Source: Streptomyces formicae (GTDB taxonomy: Bacteria > Actinomycetota > Actinomycetes > Streptomycetales > Streptomycetaceae). Taken from it: a DNA stretch of 64,000 nucleotides. Shown here in pieces: positions 32,501-44,500 of this stretch. The stretch lies in the NCBI RefSeq assembly GCF_002556545.1, contig NZ_CP022685.1, positions 8,534,001 through 8,598,000 on the forward strand, in the 5' to 3' direction. The first letter of the stretch is position 1; the number at the start of each line of letters is the position of its first letter. The position numbers and the translations under genes are program-made. Under the pieces are notes generated by a model. That model ran no database searches. It was not told the DNA's origin and saw nothing but the letters and a program-made list of their open reading frames with translations.

Positions 32501-35500
32501 CAACTACGCGGCGGCGAATACATTCCTGGACGCGCTCGCCCAGCACCGCCGCGCGAGCGGTCTGGCCGCGACGTCGCTGGCCTGGGGCCTGTGGGCGGAT
32601 GCGTCCGGCATGGCGGGCAGCCTGGATGAGGCGGATGTGCGGCGGATGGCGCGTGGCGGTGTGCTGCCGCTGCGGTCGGTGGAGGGCCTGGCCCTGTTCG
32701 ACGCGGCGGGTCGCACGGGGCGTGCGCTGCTGGCGCCCGTGCCGCTGGATCTGGCCGCGTTCCGCAAGCAGGCGCGTACCCAGTCGGTGCCGCATCTGCT
32801 GCGCGCGCTGGTGCGTGGTGCGACCCGTCGGACGGCGGTGGCGGGGCGTGTGGCGCGTTCCGGGCTGGCGCAGTCGCTGGTGGGGATGTCGGCGGCCGAG
32901 CGCGAGAAGACGCTGCTTGACCTGGTGTTGGGGCATGTGGCGGTGGTGCTCGGGCACAGCTCGGCGCATTCCGTGGCGCCTGAGCGGGCGTTCAGGGAGC
33001 TCGGGTTCGACTCGTTGAGCTCCGTCGAGCTGCGCAACCGGCTGAATGTGGCCACGGAGCTGGCGCTCCCCGCCACGCTGGTCTTCGACTACCCGACCCC
33101 GGCCGCGCTCGCCGCCTACCTCGGCGCCGAACTGCTGGGCGGCGTCGTCGATGCCGTGGTCGACAGTCCCGTATCGACGGGTGTGGCCGATGAGCCGATC
33201 GTCATTGTGGGGATGAGCTGCCGCTTCCCGGGTGGGGTGAGTTCGCCCGAGGATCTGTGGCGGCTCGTCGAGTCCGGTGCGGACGCGGTGTCGGAGTTCC
33301 CGGCCGACCGAGGCTGGGACCTGGACTCTCTCTACGACCCGGACCCTGAGCACTCGTTGACCACGTACAGCCGCATGGGTGCCTTCCTGGACCAGGTGGC
33401 GGATTTCGATCCGGAGTTCTTCGGCATCTCGCCGCGCGAGGCCCTGGCCATGGACCCGCAGCAGCGACTGCTCCTGGAGACCTCGTGGGAGGTCTTCGAG
33501 CGTGCGGGCATCGATCCGCAGGCGATGCGGGGCAGCCGTTCCGGCGTGTTCGTCGGCACCAACGGCCAGGACTACATGGCCCTGTTGATGGCCGCGCAGG
33601 AGATGGTCGAGGGGTACGCGGGCACGGGCATCTCCGCGAGTGTCATCTCCGGTCGCTTGTCCTACACCTTCGGCCTCGAAGGCCCGGCGGTCACGGTCGA
33701 CACGGCCTGCTCCTCGTCCCTGGTCGCCCTGCACCTCGCCGCGCAGGCCCTCCGGTCCGGTGAGTGCGAGATGGCCCTCGTCGGTGGCGCGACGGTGATG
33801 TCGACGCCGGGTGCGTTCGTCGAGTTCAGCCGCCAGCGCGGTCTTGCGGAGGACGGCCGGGTCAAGGCGTTCGCCGATGCCGCCGACGGTACGGGTTGGG
33901 GCGAGGGCGTCGGCATGCTCCTCGTGGAGCGTCTGTCGGACGCGCAGCGCAACGGCCACGAGATCCTCGCGGTCGTACGGGGCTCTGCGGTGAACCAGGA
34001 CGGCGCGTCCAACGGCCTCACCGCGCCCAACGGCCCCTCCCAGCAGCGCGTGATCCGCCAAGCGCTCGCCAGCGCCGGGCTCGTCGCCGCCGATGTGGAC
34101 GCGATGGAGGCGCATGGCACGGGCACGAAGCTGGGTGACCCGATCGAGGCGCAGGCGCTCCTCGCCACGTACGGCCAGGACCGTCCCGCAGACCGGCCGC
34201 TCCTGCTCGGCTCCATCAAGTCGAACATCGGTCACACGCAGGCTGCGGCCGGTGTGGCGGGTGTGATCAAGATGGTCATGGCGATGCGCCACGGCGTACT
34301 GCCCCAGACGCTCCACGTCGACGAGCCGTCCACGCACGTGGACTGGTCGGCCGGCGCTGTGGAGCTCCTGACGGAGGCCAAGCCGTGGCCTGCCGCAGAC
34401 CGGCCGTGGCGTGCGGGTGTGTCGTCGTTCGGTGTGAGTGGCACGAACGCGCATGTGATTGTGGAGCAGGCTCCTGTTGCCGAGCCGGTGGAGGCCGTGG
34501 AGTCGACGGCGCACGACGACGGTGGTGTGGTGCCGTGGGTGTTGTCGGCGCGGAGTGCGGAGGCGTTGCGGGAGCAGGCAGCGCGGCTGGGTTCGGGGGC
34601 GGCTGGCCTGAGCCCTGTGGATGTGGGTTTCTCGCTGGCGACGACGCGTGCGGTGTTGGAGCAGCGTGCGGTGGTTGTGGCGGAGGGTGCGGAGGAGCGG
34701 CTTGCGGCGCTGACGGCGCTGGCGGAGGGCAGGCAGGCGGCGGGTGTGGTGATGGGTGCGGCCGTCACCGGCCCGTTGGGCTTCTTGTTCTCGGGTCAGG
34801 GGTCGCAGCGGTTGGGGATGGGGCGTGAACTGGCGTCCCGTTTCCCGGTGTTCGCTGAGGCGCTTGAGCAGGTGCTCGCGGAGTTCGATCCGCAGGTGCG
34901 TGAGGTGCTCTTGGGTGAGGACGCGGACGCGCTGAATGAGACCGGGGTGACGCAGCCTGCGTTGTTCGCGGTGGAGGTGGCTCTCTTCCGGCTCTTTGAG
35001 TCGTGGGGCGTACGCCCTGACGTGCTGGCTGGTCACTCGATCGGCGAGCTCGCAGCGGCCCATGTGGCAGGTGTGTGGTCCCTCAAGGACGCGGTCAAGG
35101 TCGTTTCCGCTCGTGCAGGTCTGATGCAGGCGCTGCCCGAGGGTGGCGCGATGGTCGCCATCCAGGCAACGGAAGAAGAGATCGCCGGAGACCTGTCGGA
35201 GACCGTCGGTATCGCGGCGGTCAACGGCCCGTCGTCGCTGGTCGTTTCCGGTGTCGCGGCTGATGTGGAGGCTGTGGAAGAGAAGTGGCGTGAGGCGGGT
35301 CGCAAGGTCACCAAGCTCCGCGTGAGCCACGCGTTCCACTCGCCGCTCATGGACCCGATGCTCGATGACTTCCGCCAGGTCCTGGAGAGCGTCTCCTACG
35401 AGGCTCCCTCGATCCCGATCGTCTCGACGCTGACGGGCCAGCTGGCCACGGCCGACGAGCTGACGTCTCCCGAGTACTGGGTGCGCCACGTGCGTGAGTC

Positions 35501-38500
35501 GGTGCGTTTCGCCGACGCGGTGAGCGCGCTGGTCGCCGAGGGTGTGGGCACGTTCGTCGAGGTCGGCCCCGGCGGCACGCTCTCCGCCCTCGGCCGGGAG
35601 TCCGCGCCGGACTCCGCCTTCGTGCCGGTGTTGCGCACCAACCGTCCGGAAGAGTCCGCTCTGACCACCGCACTCGCCGAAGTGCACATCCGGGGCGCCC
35701 AGGTGGATTGGGACGCCTACTTCGCGGGCAGCGGGGCCCGTCGCGTCGACCTGCCGACGTACGCCTTCCAGCGCGAGCGCTACTGGCTGGACGTGGTGCC
35801 GGGCGCCGGTGACGTGTCGGCGGCGGGGCTCGGTCCCGCCGAGCATCCGCTTCTTGGCGCGACGGTGGTTCTCGGTGGCACGGACGGTGTGCTGCTGACG
35901 GGTCGTCTGTCGACGCAGACGCATCCGTGGTTGGCGGATCACGCGGTCATGGGGTCGGTTCTACTGCCGGGTACGGCGTTCCTTGAGCTGGCGGTCCGTG
36001 CGGGTGATCAGGTCGGGTGTGACCTGGTGGAGGAGCTGACGCTGGAGACGCCGCTCGTCCTGCCCGAGAGCGGTGCGGTGCGGGTGCAGGTCTCAGTCGG
36101 TGCCGAGGACGCGTCCGGCGGGCGCGAGCTGGCCTTCTACGCCAGCGCGGGTGACATGGAGGACGGTCGTTCATGGACCCGGCACGCTACCGGTGTGCTG
36201 CGCTCCGGCGGACGTTCCGGCGGGGAGGCGCTGGTCGCGTGGCCGCCCGCCGGTGCGGAGTCCGTGGACCTGGACGGGTTCTACGAGAACATGGCGGAGG
36301 ACGGCTTCGGCTACGGCCAGGTGTTCCAGGGCCTGCGGGCCGTCTGGCGCGAGGGCGAGACGCTGTTCGCCGAGGTCGCGCTGCCTGAGGGCGTGCAGGC
36401 GGAGGGCTTCGGCCTGCACCCGGCGCTGCTCGACGCCGCGCTGCACGCCACCGGCGTTACGCGGGCGGTCGACGACCCGGGCAAGCTGCCGTCTTCGTGG
36501 TCGGGTGTGCGTCTGCACGCTTCCGGGGCGACCGAGCTGCGGGTGCGGCTCGCGCCCACCGGTTCGGACGGTCTGTCGTTGACGGTCGCGGACGGTTCCG
36601 GTGCCCCGGTGGCCTCCGTCGACTCGCTGGAGCTGCTTCCGGCCGTTCCGGTCCAGGCCGCCACCGACGCGCACGACGATGCGCTGTTCGGTGTCGACTG
36701 GGCGCCGGTGACGTTGGTCGAGGACGTCGCCCCGACGGTCGAGTGGGCCAGCGACCTTGCCGAACTGGCTTCGTCGAGCACTGAGTTGGCCGACTTTGTC
36801 GCCCTGTCGTGCCCGGTCGAGGCCACCTCCGACCCGGCGGCCGACGCGCACGAGGCCGCGCACTGGGCGCTCGACGCGGTCCAGACGTGGCTCGGTGAGG
36901 AGCGGTTCGACGCCGCGCGTCTGGTCGTCGTGACGCGTCGCGCCGTGGCCACCGAGGACGGTGAGGACGTACGCAATCTCGCCCATGCCGCTGTCTGGGG
37001 TCTGGTGCGCTCGGCGCAGTCGGAGAACCCCGACCGGATCGTCCTCGTCGACCTCGATGAGGCTGCTTCCCTCGATGTGCTGCCTGCTGTATTGGCCACG
37101 GGTGAGCCTCAGTTGGCGCTGCGTGCGGGTGTTGCCAGCGCCCCGCGCCTGGCCCGCGCCGCCCGGTCTGTGGTGGACGAGCCGGGCTTCGGCACGGGTG
37201 CGGTCCTGATCACGGGTGCGACCGGCACCCTGGGCGGCCTGGTCGCCCGGCACCTGGTCGCCGAGCGTGACGTGCGCAACCTGCTGCTGGTCAGCAGGCG
37301 TGGCGCCGACGCCCAGGGAGCCGCAGAGCTGCGCGATGAACTCGTCGCGCAGGGCGCCGAGGTGACGTTCGCGGCGTGTGACGTGTCCGACCGGGATGCG
37401 GTGGCAGCCCTTCTGTCCGCGCACGAGATCTCCGCCGTCGTGCACACCGCGGGTGTCCTGGACGACGGCGTGATCGGCTCGCTCACTCCCGAGCGGATCG
37501 ACGGTGTGTTCCGGCCCAAGGTCGATGCCGCCTGGCATCTGCACGAGCTGACGCAGGACCTGGACCTGTCCGCTTTCGTGATGTTCTCCTCCGCCGCCGG
37601 TGTGTTCGGCGGTCCGGGTCAGGGCAACTACGCGGCGGCCAACGCCTTCCTCGACGCGCTCGCCCAGCACCGCCGCGCGAGCGGCTTGGCCGCGACATCG
37701 CTGGCCTGGGGCCTGTGGGCGGATGCGTCCGGCATGGCGGGCAGCCTGGACGAGGCCGATGTGCGGCGGATGGCGCGTGGCGGTGTCCTGCCATTGCGGT
37801 CGGCGGAGGGCCTGGCGCTGTTCGATGCGGCGGGTCGCACGGGCCGTGCGCTGCTGGCGCCCGTGCCGCTGGATCTGGCCGCGTTCCGCAAGCAGGCGCG
37901 TACTCAGCCGGTGCCGCATCTGTTGCGCGCGCTGGTGCGTGGTGCGACCCGTCGGACGGCGGTGGCGGGGCGTGTGGCGCGTTCCGGGCTGGCGCAGTCG
38001 CTGGTGGGGATGTCGGCGGCCGAGCGCGAGAAGACGCTGCTCGACTTGGTGTTGGGGCATGTGGCGGTGGTGCTCGGGCACAGCTCGGCGCATTCCGTGG
38101 CGCCTGAGCGGGCGTTCAGGGAGCTCGGGTTCGACTCGTTGAGCTCGGTCGAGCTGCGCAACCGGTTGAACGTGGCCACGGAGCTGGCGCTCCCCGCCAC
38201 GCTGGTCTTCGACTACCCGACCCCGGCCGCGCTCGCCGCCTACCTCGGCGCCGAACTACTGGGCGGCGTCGTCGATGCCGTGATCGACAGTCCCGTATCG
38301 ACGGGTGTGGCCGATGAGCCGATCGTCATTGTGGGGATGAGCTGCCGGTTCCCGGGTGGGGTGGGTTCGCCCGAGGACCTGTGGCGGCTCGTCGAGTCCG
38401 GTGCGGACGCGGTGTCGGAGTTCCCGGCCGACCGCGGCTGGGACCTGGACTCTCTCTACGACCCGGACCCTGAGCACTCGTTGACCACGTACAGCCGCAT

Positions 38501-41500
38501 GGGTGCCTTCCTGGACCAGGTGGCGGATTTCGATCCGGAGTTCTTCGGCATCTCGCCGCGCGAGGCCCTGGCCATGGACCCGCAGCAGCGGCTCCTCCTG
38601 GAGACCTCGTGGGAGGTTTTCGAGCGGGCGGGCATCGACCCCAACTCCGTACGCGGCAGCCGTTCCGGCGTGTTCGTCGGCACCAACGGCCAGGACTACA
38701 CGGCCCTGTTGATGGCCGCACGAGAGAACGTCGACGGCTATGTGGGCACCGGAAACGCCGCGAGCGTCATCTCCGGCCGCCTGTCCTACACGTTCGGCCT
38801 CGAAGGCCCGGCCGTCACGGTCGACACGGCCTGCTCCTCCTCCCTCGTCGCCCTCCACTGGGCGAGCCAGTCCCTGCAGAAGGGCGAGTGCGAGATGGCG
38901 CTCGTCGGCGGTGTGACCGTGATGTCGACGCCGGGCGCGTTCATCGAGTTCAGCCGCCAGCGCGGGCTGGCCGAGGACGGCCGGGTGAAGGCGTTCGCCG
39001 ACGCCGCCGACGGCACCGGCTGGGGTGAGGGCGTCGGCATGCTCCTCGTCGAGCGGCTCTCCGACGCCCAGCGCAACGGCCACGAGATCCTCGCCGTCGT
39101 ACGGGGTTCCGCGGTGAACCAGGACGGCGCGTCCAACGGCCTCACCGCCCCCAACGGCCCCTCCCAGCAGCGCGTGATCCGCCAAGCACTCGCCAGCGCC
39201 GGGCTCTCCGCCGCCGATGTGGACGCGATGGAGGCGCACGGCACGGGCACCAAGCTGGGTGACCCGATCGAGGCGCAGGCCCTCCTCGCCACGTACGGCC
39301 AGGACCGTCCCGCAGACCGGCCGCTCCTGCTCGGCTCCATCAAGTCGAACATCGGTCACACGCAGGCGGCGGCCGGTGTGGCGGGTGTGATCAAGATGGT
39401 CATGGCGATGCGCCACGGCGTACTGCCCCAGACCCTCCACGTCGACGAGCCGTCCACACACGTGGACTGGTCCGCGGGCGCCGTCGAGCTCCTGACGGAG
39501 TCTCAGCCCTGGCCGGAGAGCGGTCGCCTGCGTAGGGCGGGTGTGTCGTCGTTCGGCGTGAGCGGCACCAACGCGCACACCATCATCGAGCAGGCCCCCG
39601 AGACCGAGCGGACGGAAACCCCCGAACCGCTGCCCGTCGACACCGTCGACACCGTCGTCCCGTGGGCGTTGTCGGCGCGGAGCGCGGAGGCGCTGCGCGA
39701 GCAGGCGGCGCGTCTGAAGTCCTTCGTGGAGGCGTCGGGTGACCTGTCCGTACTGGATGTGGGCCGTGCGCTGATCTCCTCGCGTGCGGTGTTGGAGCAC
39801 CGCGCGGTGGTGGCCGGCGCCGACCGGTCGGAGCTGCTCGACGCGCTGACGGCGGTGGCCGAGGGTCGGCCTACCGGTGGCGCGGTCACGGGTGTGGCTG
39901 ATGAGCCGGGCCGGGTGGGTTTCTTGTTCTCGGGTCAGGGGTCGCAGCGGCTGGGGATGGGTCGTGAACTGGCGTCCCGTTTCCCGGTGTTCGCCGAGGC
40001 GCTGGACGAGGTGCTTGATCTGCTGGCGCCTGAGGTGCGTGAGGTCCTCTTCGGTGAGGACGCGGACGCGCTGAACGAGACGGGCGTGACGCAGCCTGCG
40101 CTGTTCGCGGTGGAGGTCGCGCTGTTCCGGCTCCTTGAGTCGTGGGGCGTACGTCCTGACGCCCTTGCTGGTCACTCGATCGGTGAGCTGGCTGCCGCGC
40201 ACGTCTCTGGTGTGTGGTCCCTGAGCGACGCCGTCAAGGTGGTCTCCGCGCGGGGCCGGTTGATGCAGGCGCTGCCCGAGGGCGGCACGATGGTCGCCAT
40301 CCAGGCAACCGAGGAAGAGGTCGCCGGGGACCTGCCGGGCACCGTCGGCATCGCCGCGGTCAACGGCCCGAACTCCGTGGTCGTCTCCGGTGTCGCCGCC
40401 GACGTGGAGGCCGTGGCCGGACGGTGGCGCGAGGCGGGCCGCAAGGTCACCCAGCTGCGGGTCAGCCACGCGTTCCACTCGCCGCTGATGGACCCGATGC
40501 TGGACGACTTCCGCCAGGTCCTGGAGAGCGTCTCCTACGAGGCTCCCTCGATCCCGATCGTGTCCACCCTGACCGGCGTGCGCGCCACCGCCGACGAGCT
40601 GGGCTCGCCGGACTACTGGGTGCGCCACGTACGCGAGTCGGTGCGCTTCGCTGACGCGGTGAGCACGCTCGTCGCCGAGGGTGTGGGCGCGTTCGTCGAG
40701 GTCGGCCCGGGTGGCACGCTGTCCGCCCTCGGCCGGGAGTCCGCGTCGGACGCCACCTTCGTCCCCGCCCTGCGCGGTGAACGTCCGGAGGCGCTGGCGG
40801 TCACGACGGCCGCGGGACACCTGCACGTACGCGGTGTGACCGTGGACTGGGACGCCTTCTTCGCCGGTCACGTGACGCGCCGTGTCGACCTGCCCACGTA
40901 CGCCTTCCAGCGCGAGCGCTACTGGCCCGACGTGCTGGCGGCGGTCGGCGACGTGTCGGCGGCCGGGCTCGGTGCGGCTGAGCACCCGCTGCTCGGTGCG
41001 GCCGTCACCCTCGGTGGCACCGAAGGCGTGCTGCTGACCGGGCGCCTGTCCGTGCAGACCCACCCGTGGCTCGCCGATTCCGTGGTGCGGGGCTCGACCC
41101 TGCTGCCCGGCTCCGCGTTCGTGGAGCTGGCGGTTCGTGCGGGTGACCAGGTCGGGTGTGACCTGGTGGAGGAGCTGACGCTGGAGACGCCGCTCGTCCT
41201 GCCCGAGAGCGGTGCGGTGCGGGTGCAGGTGTCGGTCGGTGCCGAGGACGCGTCCGGTGGCCGCGAGCTGGCCTTCTACGCCAGCGAAGGCGACGTCGAC
41301 GACGCCGGTTCGTGGACCAGGCACGCCACCGGCCTGCTCCGGGCGGGCGGTGGCGCAGGCGGGGAATCCCTCGTCGTGTGGCCGCCCGCCGGAGCCGAAG
41401 CCGTGGACCTGGACGGCTACTACGACCGCATGGCCGAGGGTGGCTTCGGCTACGGCCCCGCCTTCCGCGGCCTGCGCGCCGCCTGGCGCGTCGGCGACGA

Positions 41501-44500
41501 GGTGTTCGCCGAGGTCGCGCTGCCCGACGGCGTCAAGCCTGACGGCTTCGGTCTGCACCCGGCGCTGCTCGATGCCGCGCTGCACACCATCGGCCTCACG
41601 GCCGACGACGACGGCGCGGGACGGCTGCCGTTCTCGTGGTCGCGCGTGCGGCTACACGCCTCCGGCGCGACGGTGCTGCGCGTGCGGCTGACACCCGCGG
41701 GTCCCGCGGGCACGGACGCGGTGGCGCTGACGATCGCGGACGGGACGGGCGCTCCGGTGGCGAGCGTGGACACCCTGGTGCTGCGCCCGATGACGGCGAC
41801 GGTGACGCGACAGGAGCAGGAGGCGCTGTTCGGCGTCGACTGGGTGCCGGTCCCGCCGTCCGACGGCGAGGCCCCGACGACACGGTGGACCGACCTGGCA
41901 GCACTGACCCGGGCACAGGACACGGATCAGCCCGATTTCGTGGTCCTGCCCTGCCCGGTCGAGGCCGGTGCGGATCCGGCGGCCGCCGCGCACTGGGCGC
42001 TCGACGCGGTCCAGACGTGGCTCGGCGAGGAGCGGTTCGACGCCGCGCGTCTGGTCGTCGTGACGCGTCGCGCCGTCGCCACCGAAGACGGTGAGGACGT
42101 ACGGAATCTCGCTCACGCCGCCGTCTGGGGGCTGGTGCGCTCGGCGCAGTCGGAGAATCCTGACCGGATCGTCCTCGTCGACCTCGACGAGGAGGCGGCG
42201 TCGACCGAGGCGCTGCCTGCCGTACTGGCCACGGGCGAACCGCAGTTGGCGCTCCGCGCGGGTGCGGCGAGCGCCCCGCGCCTTGCGCGGGCCCGGCAGT
42301 CCCTCGTGGCCGACCCCGGGCTCGGTTCCGGCACGGTGCTCGTCACCGGAGCCGCCGACACCCTGGGCGGGCTCGTCGCCCGGCACCTGGTCGCGGAGCG
42401 CGACGTGCGCAGCCTGCTGCTGGTCGGCGGGCGCGGCGTCGAGGCCGCGGGCGCCGTGGAACTGCGCGACGAACTGACCGCGCGGGGCGCCGAGGTGACG
42501 TTCGCGGCCTGCGACGCCGCCGACCGCGACGCGCTGGCCGCCCTCCTTGCCGAGCACCGGATCTCCGCCGTCGTCCACACCACCGCTTTCGCGGACGACG
42601 ACCGCACGACCGGCTCGCCGACCGGGGACCGGATCGACACCGTGTTCCGGCCCGGCGCCGACGCGGCGTACCACCTGCACGAACTGACCCGCGACCTGGA
42701 CCTGTCCGCGTTCGTCCTGTTCTCCTCGGCGGCCGGTACGTTCGGCACGCCGGGGCAGGGCCTCCACGCGGCGGTCAGCACGTTCCACGACGCACTCGCG
42801 CAGCACCGCGCGGCGGCCGGTCTGCCCGCCATCTCGCTGGCCCGGGGCCCGTGGGAGACGGCAGGGGGGCCGCTGGACGGCGACACGCTGCCGACGACCG
42901 TCGACGGCGTGCACCCGCTCGGCACGGCCGAGGGCCTCGCCCTGTTCGACGCCGCGGCCTCCACAGGGCGCACGCTCCTCGCCCCCGTACCGCTCGACCT
43001 GCCCGCGCTCCACAAGCAGGCGCGCACCGAGCAGGTGCCGCACCTGCTGCGCGCACTGGTGCGCGGCACGGCACGCAGGGCCGCCGCGGCCGCCCACGTC
43101 GCCGGGTCCGCGCTCGCACAGTCCCTCGCGGGACTGACCGGGGCCGAGCGGGACAAGGCGCTTCTCGACCTCGTGCTCGGGCACGTGGCCGTGGTCCTCG
43201 GGCACGGTTCGGCGCACGCCGTCGCGCCCGAACGCGCCTTCAAGGAGCTCGGGTTCGACTCGCTGACCGCCGTCGAGTTCCGCGACCGGCTCAACGCGGC
43301 CACCGAGCTGCGGCTTCCCGCGACGCTCGTCTTCGACTACCCGACCCCGGCGGCGCTCGTCGCGTACATCGCCGCCGAACTCGCCGGGGCGCCCGTCGAC
43401 GCCGCGCCCGCGCGCAGGACTCCGGCGGTGTCCGACGAGCCGATCGCGATCGTCGGCATGAGCTGCCGGTACCCCGGAGGCGCCAACTCGCCCGAGGAAC
43501 TGTGGCGGCTCGTGCACGAGGGCGTCGACGCCATCAGCGAGTTCCCGACCAACCGGGGCTGGGACCTGGAGGCCCTGTACGACCCGGACCCCGACCACTT
43601 CGGCACCACCTACGCCCGCGAGGGCGGCTTCCTGCACGACGCCGACCGCTTCGACCCCGCGTTCTTCGGCATCTCGCCGCGCGAGGCCCTGGCCATGGAC
43701 CCGCAGCAGCGACTGCTCCTGGAAACCTCCTGGGAGGCCTTCGAGCACGCGGGCGTCGACCCGACCGGGGTCCGGGGCAGGGACATCGGAGTCTTCGCGG
43801 GTACCAGCCTCCAGGACTACGACGCGCTCCTCGCGTCCAGTGAGGAGAGCGTCGAGGGATACGTCGGCACGGGCAACGCGGCCAGCGTCATGGCGGGCCG
43901 CCTGTCCTACACGTTCGGCCTCGAAGGCCCGGCCGTGACGGTCGACACGGCGTGCTCGTCGTCCCTGGTCGCCATGCACCTCGCCGCGCAGGCACTGCGG
44001 TCGGGGGAGTGCGACATGGCCCTGGCGGGTGGTGTGACGGTCATGTCGACGCCGGGCGCGTTCCTGGACTTCAGCCGCCAGCGCGGGCTCTCCGTCGACG
44101 GCCGGTGCAGGCCGTTCTCCTCGGACGCGGAGGGCACGGGCTGGGGCGAGGGCGTCGGCATGCTCGTCCTGGAGAAGCTGTCCGACGCGCAGCGCAACGG
44201 TCACCAGATCCTCGCTGTCGTACGGGGTTCGGCGGTGAACCAGGACGGCGCGTCCAACGGCCTCACCGCCCCCAACGGCCCCTCCCAGCAGCGTGTGATC
44301 CGGCAGGCGCTCGCCAGCGCCGGGCTCTCCGCCGCCGACGTGGACGTGATGGAGGCGCACGGCACCGGCACCAAGCTGGGCGACCCGATCGAGGCGCAGG
44401 CCCTCCTCGCCACCTACGGCCAGGACCGCCCCGCCGACCAGCCCCTGTGGCTCGGTTCGCTGAAGTCCAACATCGGCCACACGCAGGCCGCGGCAGGCGT

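Larger units (their letters stand above)
38316..43390 (+). other. Module 3.4: KS-AT(malonyl)-DH(dead)-KR(dead)-ACP, ketone-forming
   Basis: KS Cys codon 38832 with fingerprint GTNGQDY (38679-38699), AT HAFH 40467-40478, DH with Ser for His, KR with degenerate active site, ACP Ser codon 43260. With no working reduction the module should pass on a beta-ketone. The next KS (3.5) has a unique GTSLQDY fingerprint, consistent with a distinct substrate class. Confidence 0.9.

Noticed and set aside
36171..38093. Antisense frame with many His/Arg/Gln repeats resembling a low-complexity protein
   Set aside because: It is the complement of the conserved DH-KR-ACP coding sequence and recurs wherever that cassette is copied.
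32073..39824. Direct repeats in PKS3 considered as a mobile element
   Set aside because: No transposase, terminal inverted repeats or target-site duplications; the repeats are module domains.
41822..43060. Frameshift or assembly error as the cause of the strange KR of module 3.4
   Set aside because: The frame stays open and domain-like throughout, the structural half and the following ACP are normal, and the changes are scattered substitutions.
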